This document shows, one piece after another, positions 56,698 through 64,000 of a stretch of DNA of 64,000 nucleotides. The stretch is from Microbacterium oleivorans (lineage in GTDB: Bacteria; Actinomycetota; Actinomycetes; Actinomycetales; Microbacteriaceae): the NCBI RefSeq assembly GCF_001691565.1, contig NZ_MAYO01000003.1, positions 1,154,766 through 1,218,765 on the forward strand. The letters are read 5' to 3'. Within the stretch, counting starts at the first letter, position 1; the number at the start of each line of letters is the position of its first letter. The position numbers were made by a program, and so were the translations under genes. A model generated the notes under the pieces. That model was not told where the DNA came from, searched no databases, and saw only the letters and a list, made by a program, of their open reading frames with translations.

Positions 56698-57256
56698 CGC
56701 GCGAGGGATCGATCCCCGGGGTCCGCGCTTCGCGGCATCCATCACGGCGGTGCTTCTGCTGATCGCGACACTGCTGGCCCTGCTCGGCGGCTCGACCGCC
56801 CACACGGACGCCGGATTCGGCTCGTTGAGCCCGCTCGGCGGCGGCATGTTCATCGTTCCCGCGCAGGGCTGGGTGCTCCCCTTCACCCCCGTGGACATGC
56901 GAGTCCGAGACCTCGGCTTCCTCGCCGTCCTCGTCATCGCACTGCTGTTCCTGTGGGGCGTCGTCTCGCCGCGCACCGCGCCGTGGGGCGTGCTCTACCG
57001 CCGGGCGGTCCAGCCGCGCCTCGCTCCCCCGACCGACCTCGAAGACCCGCGCCCGCCGCGCTTCGCGCAAGGGGTCGGACTGTTCGTCACGACCGTCGGC
57101 CTCGTCCTGCACGTCCTCGGCGTGCCGCTCGCCCTTCCCATCGCGGCGGCGCTCGCGTTCATGGCCGCGTTCCTGAACGCCGCGTTCGGCCTGTGCCTCG
57201 GATGCCGGTTGTGGCTGCTCCTGCAGCGCGTCGGGCTCGTCGGCCGCACCGCCTGA
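56690..57256 (+). CDS. DUF4395 membrane protein
   Basis: A 188-residue membrane protein with four hydrophobic segments and the DUF4395 C-terminus ALAFMAAFLNAAFGLCLGCRLW, with a CxxC (CLGC) in the last membrane segment. DUF4395 proteins accompany thioredoxin-like proteins and may pass reducing equivalents across the membrane (inference). GTG start. Confidence 0.85.
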   Translation: MADARGIDPRGPRFAASITAVLLLIATLLALLGGSTAHTDAGFGSLSPLGGGMFIVPAQGWVLPFTPVDMRVRDLGFLAVLVIALLFLWGVVSPRTAPWGVLYRRAVQPRLAPPTDLEDPRPPRFAQGVGLFVTTVGLVLHVLGVPLALPIAAALAFMAAFLNAAFGLCLGCRLWLLLQRVGLVGRTA

Positions 57257-57350
57257 GTCCCCTACGCCACCGCGTCAAGACATATGACCCGCTCATTCGA
57301 GCGGCATATGCTCGGCAGCGATCGGTCACGACCACGACAGAGGAGACACC

Positions 57351-57776
57351 ATGAGCGTCACGAGCGAAGCCACCACCAGCTGGAAGGGCACCCTGTTCGA
57401 AGGATCGGGCGAGGTCGCCCTGGAGAGCTCCAACCAGGGACCGCTTCCCGTGAACTGGAAGGCGCGCAGTGAGGGCTCGACGTCGGTGACGACGCCCGAG
57501 GAACTGATCGCGGCGGCCCACTCGTCGTGCTTCAGCATGGCCCTCTCCAACGCCCTGGCAGAGAACGGCACCCCTCCCGAGAGCGTCGAGACGACGGCAT
57601 CCGTCACCTTCATCCCCGGGACCGGCATCACCGGCTCGCACCTGAACGTCAGCGCCACCGTTCCCGGCCTGTCGGCAGAGGACTTCGACCGCATCGCGAA
57701 CGAGGCGAAGACGGGATGCCCCGTCTCGGCAGCTCTCTCGGGCATCGAGATCACGCTCGAGGCGACGCTTGCCTGA
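57351..57776 (+). CDS. OsmC-family peroxiredoxin
   Basis: A 141-residue OsmC/Ohr-like hydroperoxide reductase. Both catalytic cysteines are present: Cys60 in AAHSSCFSMALSN and Cys123 in KTGCPVSAAL. The N-terminal AxxxWKG pattern fits the OsmC rather than Ohr branch. AGAGGAGA ribosome-binding site; a TATGCT -10-like hexamer lies about 40 bases upstream. Confidence 0.92.
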   Translation: MSVTSEATTSWKGTLFEGSGEVALESSNQGPLPVNWKARSEGSTSVTTPEELIAAAHSSCFSMALSNALAENGTPPESVETTASVTFIPGTGITGSHLNVSATVPGLSAEDFDRIANEAKTGCPVSAALSGIEITLEATLA

Positions 57777-58659
57777 GCGTCGCGTCGTCGTGTCGGGTGC
57801 GTCCGGCCTGATCGGACGCGCCCTCATCGACTCGCTCACGGCCGACGGCTACACCGTCACGCGGCTCGTGCGACACCCCGCGCAGGGGCGGGACGAAGTG
57901 ACCTGGGCGCCCGGCGAGAAACCGCTCGAACCCGCCGTGCTGGCGGGCGCAGAGGCGGTCGTCAACTTCAACGGCGCGACCATCGGCCGCTTCCCGTGGA
58001 CGTCCTCGTACAAGAAGGAGCTGGTCTGGTCGCGCCTGCACCCGACGCAGACGATCGCCCGCGCGCTTCGCGAGCTCGGCGAGGACGCGCCGCTGTTCGT
58101 CAGCTCATCGGCGTCGGGCTACTACCCGCCCGACGGCCGTGGGCGCACGTTCGACGAGTCCGGTCCGCGCGGCGACGCATTCCTGTCCGAGCTCTGCGGC
58201 GAGTGGGAGGCGGCCGCGGTCGCATCGGGCGCCCGTACGGCGCTCCTGCGCACCGCCCCGGTCGTGCACCGGGAGGGCGTGCTGAAGCCGCTCCTGCTGC
58301 TCACGAAGCTCGGACTGTCGGGACCGCTCGGTCGCGGCACCCAGGTGTGGCCCTGGATCTCGCTCGATGACGAGATCCGCGGCATCCGTCATGTCATGGA
58401 CCGCGGCATCACGGGGCCCGTCAACCTGACCGGGCCCGAGCGCGCCACGGCGAACGACCTCGGGTTCGCGCTCGCTCGTCGCCTGAACCGTCCGTACCTG
58501 CTGCGCGCACCGCTGTGGGCGATCCGGCTGGTTCTGGGTAGAGATGCCGTCGACGCGCTCCTCGCCACGGACTCGCACGTCGTGCCCGCGGTCCTCCTCG
58601 AGTCCGGGTTCGAGTTCCACCACCCGACCGTCGAAGACGCGGTGGCTGCGGCCATCTGA
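57769..58659 (+). CDS. TIGR01777-family (YfcH-like) epimerase
   Basis: A 296-residue SDR-superfamily protein with VVVSGASGLIGRALIDSL at the N-terminus, SSASGYY and the DUF1731 C-terminal domain (about 245-293). The Rossmann loop is intact; function unknown. The start is TTG (57769-57771) overlapping the osmC stop by 8 bases. Converges on the TPR gene with a 17-base gap. Confidence 0.88.
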   Translation: MPERRVVVSGASGLIGRALIDSLTADGYTVTRLVRHPAQGRDEVTWAPGEKPLEPAVLAGAEAVVNFNGATIGRFPWTSSYKKELVWSRLHPTQTIARALRELGEDAPLFVSSSASGYYPPDGRGRTFDESGPRGDAFLSELCGEWEAAAVASGARTALLRTAPVVHREGVLKPLLLLTKLGLSGPLGRGTQVWPWISLDDEIRGIRHVMDRGITGPVNLTGPERATANDLGFALARRLNRPYLLRAPLWAIRLVLGRDAVDALLATDSHVVPAVLLESGFEFHHPTVEDAVAAAI

Positions 58660-58676
58660 GGCTGCTCAGCGGTCGA

Positions 58677-59126
58677 TCAGCGGCGGCGCTCAGTCCGCTC
58701 GCGCGAGATCGCGGTGCGGATCGCGCCGCGAGCGCGCCGGCGGTCGCCGGCACCGTCGTAGAGCAGCCCGAGGCGGTACCAGGCGCGCCAGTCCCCCGGA
58801 TCCGCCTCGACGGCGTCACGGTAGGCGGGGAACAGCGCGTCGACCTCGGACTGCACCGGCCTGCCGCTGGGGCGGAGCGCGAGCTCCTCCGCGGGCAGGC
58901 CGCCCTCGGCCTCGAGACGTCGACCGAGACGCTCGGCGCCGGCGCCGAAGCTCAGCTCGCGCCACAGCGCCCAGACGGCGACGACGGGAAGCAGCACGAG
59001 CGCGACGCCCATCGCGATGCCCACGGCCTCTCCGCTCGTGAACAGCAGGACAGCGCGCTGCGCGACCAGGGCGATGTAGAGGACGAGGACGACGGCGACG
59101 ATCCCGACGCCGATGCGCGTCCTCAT
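58677..59126 (-). CDS. Membrane protein with TPR-like C-terminus
   Basis: A 149-residue protein: two membrane segments (about 6-30 and 36-55) and a cytosolic part with one tetratricopeptide-like repeat (YRDAVEADPGDWRAWYRLGLLYDGAGDRRRARGAIR). Function unknown. Start overlaps the dapB stop by four bases, the usual layout in this family. Confidence 0.8.
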   Translation of the reverse strand: MRTRIGVGIVAVVLVLYIALVAQRAVLLFTSGEAVGIAMGVALVLLPVVAVWALWRELSFGAGAERLGRRLEAEGGLPAEELALRPSGRPVQSEVDALFPAYRDAVEADPGDWRAWYRLGLLYDGAGDRRRARGAIRTAISRERTERRR

Positions 59127-59935
59127 CGGGTGGTCGCCGCCGCGGCCTGATCCGACGCGTCGCCGTCGACGACGGGTGCCGTGCGCCTCGGCTGCGGCAG
59201 CCGGATCCCGATGTCGATCATCGAGTCGAGGCCGAGCACGACGCCCGACGCGTCGCGCGCCGCCGCGAGGGCGACGCGGATACCGGGGGCATAGGCCGCG
59301 GCCGGGTCGATCGTGTCGTGGACGATGCTGAGCGACTCCCCCGGCCCCGACAGAATCGTCTCCTGTCGGGCGACGACACCAGGCCGTCGCAGGGAGTGCA
59401 CCGGTACGCTCGCGATCTGCTGGCCGCGAGCGCGCTGGTCGACGTGCGGCGCCTCCACGGGACCGGCCTCGGAGCGGGCAGCCGCGATGAGTTCCGCCGT
59501 ACGCACGGCGGTACCGCTGGGCGAATCGACCTTGGTCTCGCGGTGCGTCTCGACGATCTCGATCGACGGGAAGAACGGCGCGGATGCCGCAGCCAGAGCG
59601 GATCCGACGACGGAGCCGAGCGAGAAGTTCGGGATGAAGACCGCGCCGGTGCCCGCGGCATCCACCAGGGGACGGACGAGGGCGATGCGCTCCGCGGACC
59701 AGCCCGACGTCCCGACGAGAACGTTCTTCCCGCGTTCGATCGCGGCACGGACCACGTCGATCGACACCGCAGGGGTCGACGCGTCGACCACGAGGTCAGC
59801 GGCGTCGAGTTCCGAGAGATCGCTCGCGGAGCCGAGGACCGCCACGGTGTCGAAGTCCTCCGTCGCGTTGATGACCTCGGCGATGATGCTTCCGAGCTTG
59901 CCGGTCCCGCCCACGAGGGCCACGCGCGTCGTCAT
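59123..59935 (-). CDS. dapB: 4-Hydroxy-tetrahydrodipicolinate reductase
   Basis: Second dedicated enzyme of the DAP pathway. A 270-residue protein with Rossmann GGTGKLGSII, VDASTP and the catalytic/substrate loop THRETKVDSPSGTA (His and Lys). The last ~20 residues are an Ala/Asp-rich tail absent in E. coli. TAGGCT -10 lies 6 bases before the ATG; the interval also contains GGAGG. Confidence 0.95.
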   Translation of the reverse strand: MTTRVALVGGTGKLGSIIAEVINATEDFDTVAVLGSASDLSELDAADLVVDASTPAVSIDVVRAAIERGKNVLVGTSGWSAERIALVRPLVDAAGTGAVFIPNFSLGSVVGSALAAASAPFFPSIEIVETHRETKVDSPSGTAVRTAELIAAARSEAGPVEAPHVDQRARGQQIASVPVHSLRRPGVVARQETILSGPGESLSIVHDTIDPAAAYAPGIRVALAAARDASGVVLGLDSMIDIGIRLPQPRRTAPVVDGDASDQAAAATTR

Positions 59936-59941
59936 GCCTCC

Positions 59942-59947
59942 AGCCTA
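59942..59947 (-). promoter_or_regulatory. -10 element of dapB (leaderless)
   Basis: TAGGCT with 6 bases to the ATG. Confidence 0.5.
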
Positions 59948-60766
59948 GGCGGGCAGGAACTCGGCGATCGTGTCCCACGCGAGCTTGACGACCAAGAGCC
60001 CGAGCACGACGAGGAAGACCACGCGGACGAAGCCGTTGCCGCCGCGGGTGGCCATCCGGGCTCCGATGAACCCGCCGGTGATGTTGGCGCAGGCCATCAC
60101 GAGTCCGAGCGCCAGGATGATCTCCCCGTGGACGCCGTAGACGATCAGCGCGGCGAGGTTGGTGGTGAGGTTCGCGATCTTCGCATTGACGCTGGCCTGC
60201 AGGAAGCCGAATCCGAGGACCCCGACGAGCAGGATGACGAAGAACGACCCGGTGCCGGGACCGAGGATGCCGTCGTAGAAGCCGACGCCGAGCCCGATGA
60301 GGCCCGAGCGCCACATGACCGCGTGCCGTTCGGTGTGGCGCGGCTCGTGATGCAGGCCCATCTTCGGACGAAGGAGCGTGTAGACGCCCACCGCGACGAC
60401 CGCTACGAGGACGACCGGCGTCAGCACCTCCCGGGGAACGTACCTCGAGAGCGCGGCACCCACGGCGGAGCCGGCGAACGCGCCGAGGACGAGCGGGATG
60501 AGGAGGACGAGATGGACCTTCACCCGTCGGAGGTAGACCCAGCTCGCCGACAGCGTGCCGAAGAACGAGCTCAGCTTGTTCGTGCCGAGGATGAAGGGGG
60601 TCGCCACGTCCTTCGGGACACCGATGACGAGGGCCGGGAGCTGGATCAGACCCCCACCGCCCACGACGGCATCGACCCAGCCGGCGACGCCCGCCGCGAC
60701 CACGAGGAACAGCAGTGCGCTCGCGGAGACGGGGAGCCAGTCGGCGAGCAGAGGGCCGGTCAGCAC
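59945..60766 (-). CDS. TauE/SafE-family membrane permease
   Basis: A 273-residue protein with about eight membrane segments and the paired TauE motifs GGGGLIQLPAL (N-half) and GFYDGILGPGTGSFF (C-half). Members export sulfite, sulfoacetate or related anions. GTG start, one base after the phosphatase gene's last stop base, so coupled. Its stop region contains the dapB -10. Confidence 0.9.
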   Translation of the reverse strand: MLTGPLLADWLPVSASALLFLVVAAGVAGWVDAVVGGGGLIQLPALVIGVPKDVATPFILGTNKLSSFFGTLSASWVYLRRVKVHLVLLIPLVLGAFAGSAVGAALSRYVPREVLTPVVLVAVVAVGVYTLLRPKMGLHHEPRHTERHAVMWRSGLIGLGVGFYDGILGPGTGSFFVILLVGVLGFGFLQASVNAKIANLTTNLAALIVYGVHGEIILALGLVMACANITGGFIGARMATRGGNGFVRVVFLVVLGLLVVKLAWDTIAEFLPA

Positions 60767-60767
60767 C

Positions 60768-61367
60768 TCACACCGAGAGGATGTCGGGAAGCCCCGTCCG
60801 GAGCTCGACCGGGAGATGCGCGAGGTCGTTGTGAGCCACGAGGGACCACGGTCGCCCCGGACGCTGAGCGAGGACTGTCAGACCGCAGTGCGCCTGGTTG
60901 ATCGTCAGCCAGCGCCATTCCGGCGCCTGCAGCACCTCTCGGACGAACCAGGCGATCACGAAGTTGTGCGTGATGAGCAATTCGTGCGCATTCGGACGGT
61001 GCGCGAGGAACTCCGCGCCGGCATCCGCCATCTGCGCCGCGCCGGCGTCGGCCTCCGCCTCGGTCACTCCCCCGAAGAACGGCTCGTACACGTTCGGAGT
61101 GTCGGGGGTCATCCCGCTCGGGACGCAGTCGAACAGCAGGGCGGTCGGTTCGGGATCGACGGCGGGGAGCCGCTCCGAGACGGCGCGCGCCGTCTCGGCG
61201 GCCCGCACCAGGGGCGAGTGCCAGACAGCAGTGAGCGGAACGCCGGACAACCGGTCGGCGAGGAGCTCCGCCTGCCGCCGTCCTCGCGGGGAGAGCGGCC
61301 CGTCAGCCAGCCCGTGCTCGGCGTCGAGGTGCTCGCCGTGCCGCACCAGGTACAGATAGTGCGTCAC
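60768..61367 (-). CDS. Histidine phosphatase family protein
   Basis: A 199-residue phosphoglycerate-mutase-like protein. The phosphorylated His is in YLVRHGEH (RHG near residues 9-11), with SPLVRAAETA and the second catalytic His in LLITHNFVI. Substrate unknown. GTG start; a TAGGCT hexamer at 61431-61436 (63 bases upstream) is the likely -10. Confidence 0.88.
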   Translation of the reverse strand: MTHYLYLVRHGEHLDAEHGLADGPLSPRGRRQAELLADRLSGVPLTAVWHSPLVRAAETARAVSERLPAVDPEPTALLFDCVPSGMTPDTPNVYEPFFGGVTEAEADAGAAQMADAGAEFLAHRPNAHELLITHNFVIAWFVREVLQAPEWRWLTINQAHCGLTVLAQRPGRPWSLVAHNDLAHLPVELRTGLPDILSV

Positions 61368-61430
61368 GTGGTCGCTCGCTTCGTCGTGGTTCCCAGGGAT
61401 GTCCCCAGAAGATCCTCCGGGGCGTCTCCC

Positions 61431-61436
61431 AGCCTA
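61431..61436 (-). promoter_or_regulatory. Probable -10 of the phosphatase-TauE unit
   Basis: TAGGCT, 63 bases before the GTG. Same hexamer as several leaderless promoters in the window, but here a leader of about 57 bases would result. Confidence 0.4.
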
Positions 61437-61444
61437 ACCGAGGC

Positions 61445-62464
61445 TCAGTCCGTGGCCCGGGCGATCTCGGCGAGATGTGCGCGGCTGAGGTGGACGCCGA
61501 CGCCCTGGACGAGCTCCTCGACGTGCGCGACCGCGTAGGCGTTCACGATGGGGGCGACGACGACGCGCTGCGCGAGGAGCCACGCGATCGCGACCGCCGC
61601 GGGAGGAACGGCGAGTTCGCCCGCGATGTGATCGAGGGCTCGCAGGGTACGGGCTCCGCGGCGATTCATGCTGGCTGCCAGCTGCCTGCCGCGGACCGAC
61701 CCGCCCACCCGGTCGCGAGCCCGGTGCACCCCGGAGAGGTAGCCGTGCTCCAGGGCCTGGGAGGGCGTCACGGCGATGCCCTGGGCGCCGGCGACGAGGC
61801 GGAGGTCGCCGTCGAACTCGTCGCGTCGCAGGACGTTGTACGGGACGTCCAGCACCGTGAACCGCGGATACCCCGCCGCCGAGAGGATGCGCGCCTCCAC
61901 CAGCTGCGCGGCGCGGTAGCCGGCGGCACCGATCGCGCGCACCTTGCCGGACTCCACGAGCCACTCCGCCGTGGCAAGGGTGTCTTCGAGGATCGTGGTG
62001 CGGTCGGACGTCCCGTCGAGCGCCAGGACGTCGATCCGATCCGTCCCGAGCCGGATGAGGGATGCCTCGACGGCACGCACGAGGTTCACGGACCCGAGCC
62101 CCGGATTGTCCGCGCCGCGACCGACCTTGACGGTGAGAACGAGGTCGTCGCGATTGCGCCGCGCGGCCATCCACCGACCGATCGCGTGCTCGCTTCGCCC
62201 GGCGGCGTAGGAGTCGGAGGTGTGGACCGCGTTGCCACCGCGCTCGACGTACCGGTCGAGGATCGCGTGCGCCGCGGCGATGTCGACATGCCAGCCGAAC
62301 TCGGCGCCACCGAGGATGAGCGGGAAGACGGAGAACCCGGTCTCACCGAGGGGGACCCGGATGTTGCGCCCGACGGGCGCGCCGTGGACGGGGAGCGGAC
62401 CGGACGGGTGGATGCCGGGCACGGCCGTCGGCGACGCGTGACCCGCCGTGTCGAACGCTGCCAT
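61445..62464 (-). CDS. Aldo/keto reductase family protein, atypical
   Basis: A 339-residue TIM barrel. Tyr is in HTSDSYAAGRSE and the lysine in LVLTVKVG, as in aldo/keto reductases. At the position where the family usually has a catalytic His (LHxPD-like), this protein reads VLALDGTSD, so the histidine appears replaced. It may have altered or lost activity. I use the ATG at 62464 because AAGGAG lies 6 bases before it; an upstream in-frame start adds 15 residues without homology. Confidence 0.82.
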   Translation of the reverse strand: MAAFDTAGHASPTAVPGIHPSGPLPVHGAPVGRNIRVPLGETGFSVFPLILGGAEFGWHVDIAAAHAILDRYVERGGNAVHTSDSYAAGRSEHAIGRWMAARRNRDDLVLTVKVGRGADNPGLGSVNLVRAVEASLIRLGTDRIDVLALDGTSDRTTILEDTLATAEWLVESGKVRAIGAAGYRAAQLVEARILSAAGYPRFTVLDVPYNVLRRDEFDGDLRLVAGAQGIAVTPSQALEHGYLSGVHRARDRVGGSVRGRQLAASMNRRGARTLRALDHIAGELAVPPAAVAIAWLLAQRVVVAPIVNAYAVAHVEELVQGVGVHLSRAHLAEIARATD

Positions 62465-62527
62465 ACCCGTCTCCTTGCGGAGCGCTCGAGGGTACGCGTG
62501 TCCACGCACCCTCTGATGCGCTCACTT

Positions 62528-62547
62528 CGAGGGTAGAACAGCCCTCG
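62528..62547. promoter_or_regulatory. Inverted repeat at the aldo/keto reductase promoter
   Basis: CGAGGG-N8-CCCTCG; its left arm contains a TACCCT -10 on the minus strand (62530-62535). A repressor operator is possible. Confidence 0.4.
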
Positions 62548-62633
62548 GACGCGACGCGGACGCACGCAGCGCAGCGGGTGACGTTTCCATAACGGTTCGA
62601 TCACACCGCGCGAGGCGACGTTCCCGCACACGG

Positions 62634-62667
62634 CGAACGCCCGCCCTCCGAAGAGGACGGGCGTTCG
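62634..62667 (-). terminator. Terminator of pnp with UUCG loop
   Basis: 15-position stem with one mismatch (CGAACGCCCG ... CGGGCGTTCG outer arms) and a C(UUCG)G loop on the minus strand, 12 bases after the pnp stop. Same CTC-UUCG-GAG top as the rplT terminator. Confidence 0.85.
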
Positions 62668-62679
62668 TCAGAGCGTGGC

Positions 62680-64000
62680 TCAGGCCTCGGCGGGCGCCTC
62701 TGCCGGCGCGTCGCCGGCCGTAGCCGACTCCTCGACGACGGGCTCGAGCGAGAGCTTTCCGCGGTCATCGATCTTCGTGATGCGCACGAGGATCTTCTGG
62801 CCGACACCGAGCACGTCCTCGACGTTCTCGACGCGCTTGCCGCCGGCGAGCTTGCGGACCTCGCTGACGTGCAGCAGACCGTCCTTGCCGGGGAGGAGCG
62901 AGACGAATGCACCGAAGGTCGCGATCTTGACGACCGTGCCCAGGAACTGCTCGCCGACCTCGGGGTTGGTCGGGTTGGCGATCGCGTTGACCTGCGCGCG
63001 GGCCGCCTCTGCCGACGGGCCGTCGACGGCGCCGATGTACACGGTGCCGTCGTCCTCGATCGAGATCTGAGCACCGGTCTCGTCCTGGATCGCGTTGATC
63101 GTCTTGCCCTTCGGGCCGATCAGCTCGCCGATCTTGTCGACCGGGATCTGGACGCTGATGACGCGGGGCGCGGTGGGCGCCATCTCGTCGGGCGCGTCGA
63201 TCGCCGAGTTCAGGACGTTCAGGATCGTGAGGCGAGCCTCCTTGGCCTGGGTCAGCGCGGCGGCGAGCACCGACGACGGGATGCCGTCGAGCTTCGTGTC
63301 GAGCTGGATGGCCGTGATGAACTCGCTCGTTCCAGCGACCTTGAAGTCCATGTCGCCGAGGGCATCTTCGGCGCCGAGGATGTCGGTCAGCGCGGCGTAG
63401 CGCGTCTGACCGTCGACCTCGTCGGAGACGAGACCCATCGCGATGCCGGCGACGGGGGCGCGCAGCGGCACACCCGCGTTCAGCAGGGAGAGGGTCGACG
63501 CGCAGACCGAGCCCATCGAGGTCGAGCCGTTCGAGCTCAGCGCCTCGGAGACCTGACGGATCGCGTACGGGAACTCCTCGCGGCTGGGCAGCACCGGCAC
63601 GAGGGCGCGCTCGGCGAGGAAGCCGTGCCCGATCTCGCGACGCTTCGGGCTGCCGACACGACCGGTCTCACCGGTCGAGTAGGGCGGGAAGTTGTAGTGG
63701 TGCATGTAGCGCTTGCTCGTCGTGGGCGACAGCGAGTCGATCTGCTGCTCCATCTTGAGCATGTTCAGCGTGGTGACGCCCATGATCTGAGTCTCGCCGC
63801 GCTGGAAGACCGCCGAACCGTGGACGCGCGGGATGACCTGCACCTCGGCGTCGAGCGGACGGATGTCGGCGAGGCCACGACCGTCCATGCGGACACCCTC
63901 GGAGAGGATGCGGCCGCGAACGACGATCTTCGTGACCGACTTGTAGGCGGCCGAGAACTCGATCGGCGCCCCCGCGGGGAGCTGCTCGGCCTCGACGGCG
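62680..64000 (-). CDS. pnp: Polyribonucleotide nucleotidyltransferase (3' part)
   Basis: C-terminal roughly 440 residues of PNPase, the phosphorolytic 3'-5' exoribonuclease. Visible are the second RNase PH core ([53 protein letters not shown] stretch), a KH domain ([23 protein letters not shown]) and an S1 domain ([28 protein letters not shown]). The 5' end lies beyond the window. The C-terminal tail is Ala/Glu-rich. Confidence 0.97.
   Translation of the reverse strand, partial: AVEAEQLPAGAPIEFSAAYKSVTKIVVRGRILSEGVRMDGRGLADIRPLDAEVQVIPRVHGSAVFQRGETQIMGVTTLNMLKMEQQIDSLSPTTSKRYMHHYNFPPYSTGETGRVGSPKRREIGHGFLAERALVPVLPSREEFPYAIRQVSEALSSNGSTSMGSVCASTLSLLNAGVPLRAPVAGIAMGLVSDEVDGQTRYAALTDILGAEDALGDMDFKVAGTSEFITAIQLDTKLDGIPSSVLAAALTQAKEARLTILNVLNSAIDAPDEMAPTAPRVISVQIPVDKIGELIGPKGKTINAIQDETGAQISIEDDGTVYIGAVDGPSAEAARAQVNAIANPTNPEVGEQFLGTVVKIATFGAFVSLLPGKDGLLHVSEVRKLAGGKRVENVEDVLGVGQKILVRITKIDDRGKLSLEPVVEESATAGDAPAEAPAEA

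Overview
The window is high-GC DNA (about 70% by eye) with short gene gaps, many GTG starts and chains of 4-base ATGA/GTGA overlaps. The protein sequences and gene order (recA-recX, clgR, cinA, pgsA, ftsK, rnj, dapA, thyX, dapB; argCJBDF-H; hisCBH-priA; gluABCD; infC-rpmI-rplT) indicate an actinobacterial chromosome of the family Microbacteriaceae, most likely Microbacterium. It is a core-genome segment: I see no phage, transposase, CRISPR, rRNA or tRNA.

Layout. 1-342: end of an unknown plus-strand gene and two hairpins, facing tyrS. 343-3411: tyrS, a VOC protein, and satD with a membrane partner. 3489-11446: arginine operon argC-J-B-D-F-(membrane acyltransferase)-argH, preceded by a short Arg-rich reading frame. 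11490-17393: sugar-epimerase-like gene, an ABC exporter pair, a lone AAA ATPase and an esterase. 17421-20971: pheS-pheT. 21020-24414: glutamate ABC transporter. 24481-27302: rRNA/tRNA methyltransferase, rplT-rpmI-infC with an AUC start codon, and a DUF1844 protein. 27349-31295: sseB and histidine genes. 31322-32670: a LysM protein divergent from lexA around an SOS box. 32702-43564: S9 peptidase, hflX, methyltransferase, dapF, a TetR/hydrolase pair, miaA-miaB and an ABC exporter. 43630-46879: recX, recA, DUF3046, clgR, cinA. 46876-53419: pgsA, ftsK, GNAT, RNase J, dapA. 53488-54616: a DUF559 gene flanked by two related palindromic repeats. 54659-64000: SDR, thyX, thiol-redox proteins, dapB, TauE, phosphatase, aldo/keto reductase and the 3' part of pnp.

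Regulation. About twenty transcription units have a TANNNT -10 element exactly 6-8 bases before an ATG/GTG, which predicts leaderless mRNAs and fixes several start codons (tyrS, the SpoU methyltransferase, ftsK). DNA-damage genes form a coherent set: the recA and lexA boxes share 12 of 16 bases, and the LysM gene opposite lexA fits the YneA/DivS/Rv2719c class of division inhibitors. Lysine/peptidoglycan genes dapA, dapB and dapF are scattered but all look leaderless.

Most unusual signals: (1) the DUF559 gene between two copies of a roughly 125-bp palindromic repeat; (2) a 24-codon reading frame with seven Arg codons upstream of argC; (3) two identical-geometry palindromes 29 bp apart at the satD promoter; (4) strong over-representation of the heptamer GGATGCC.
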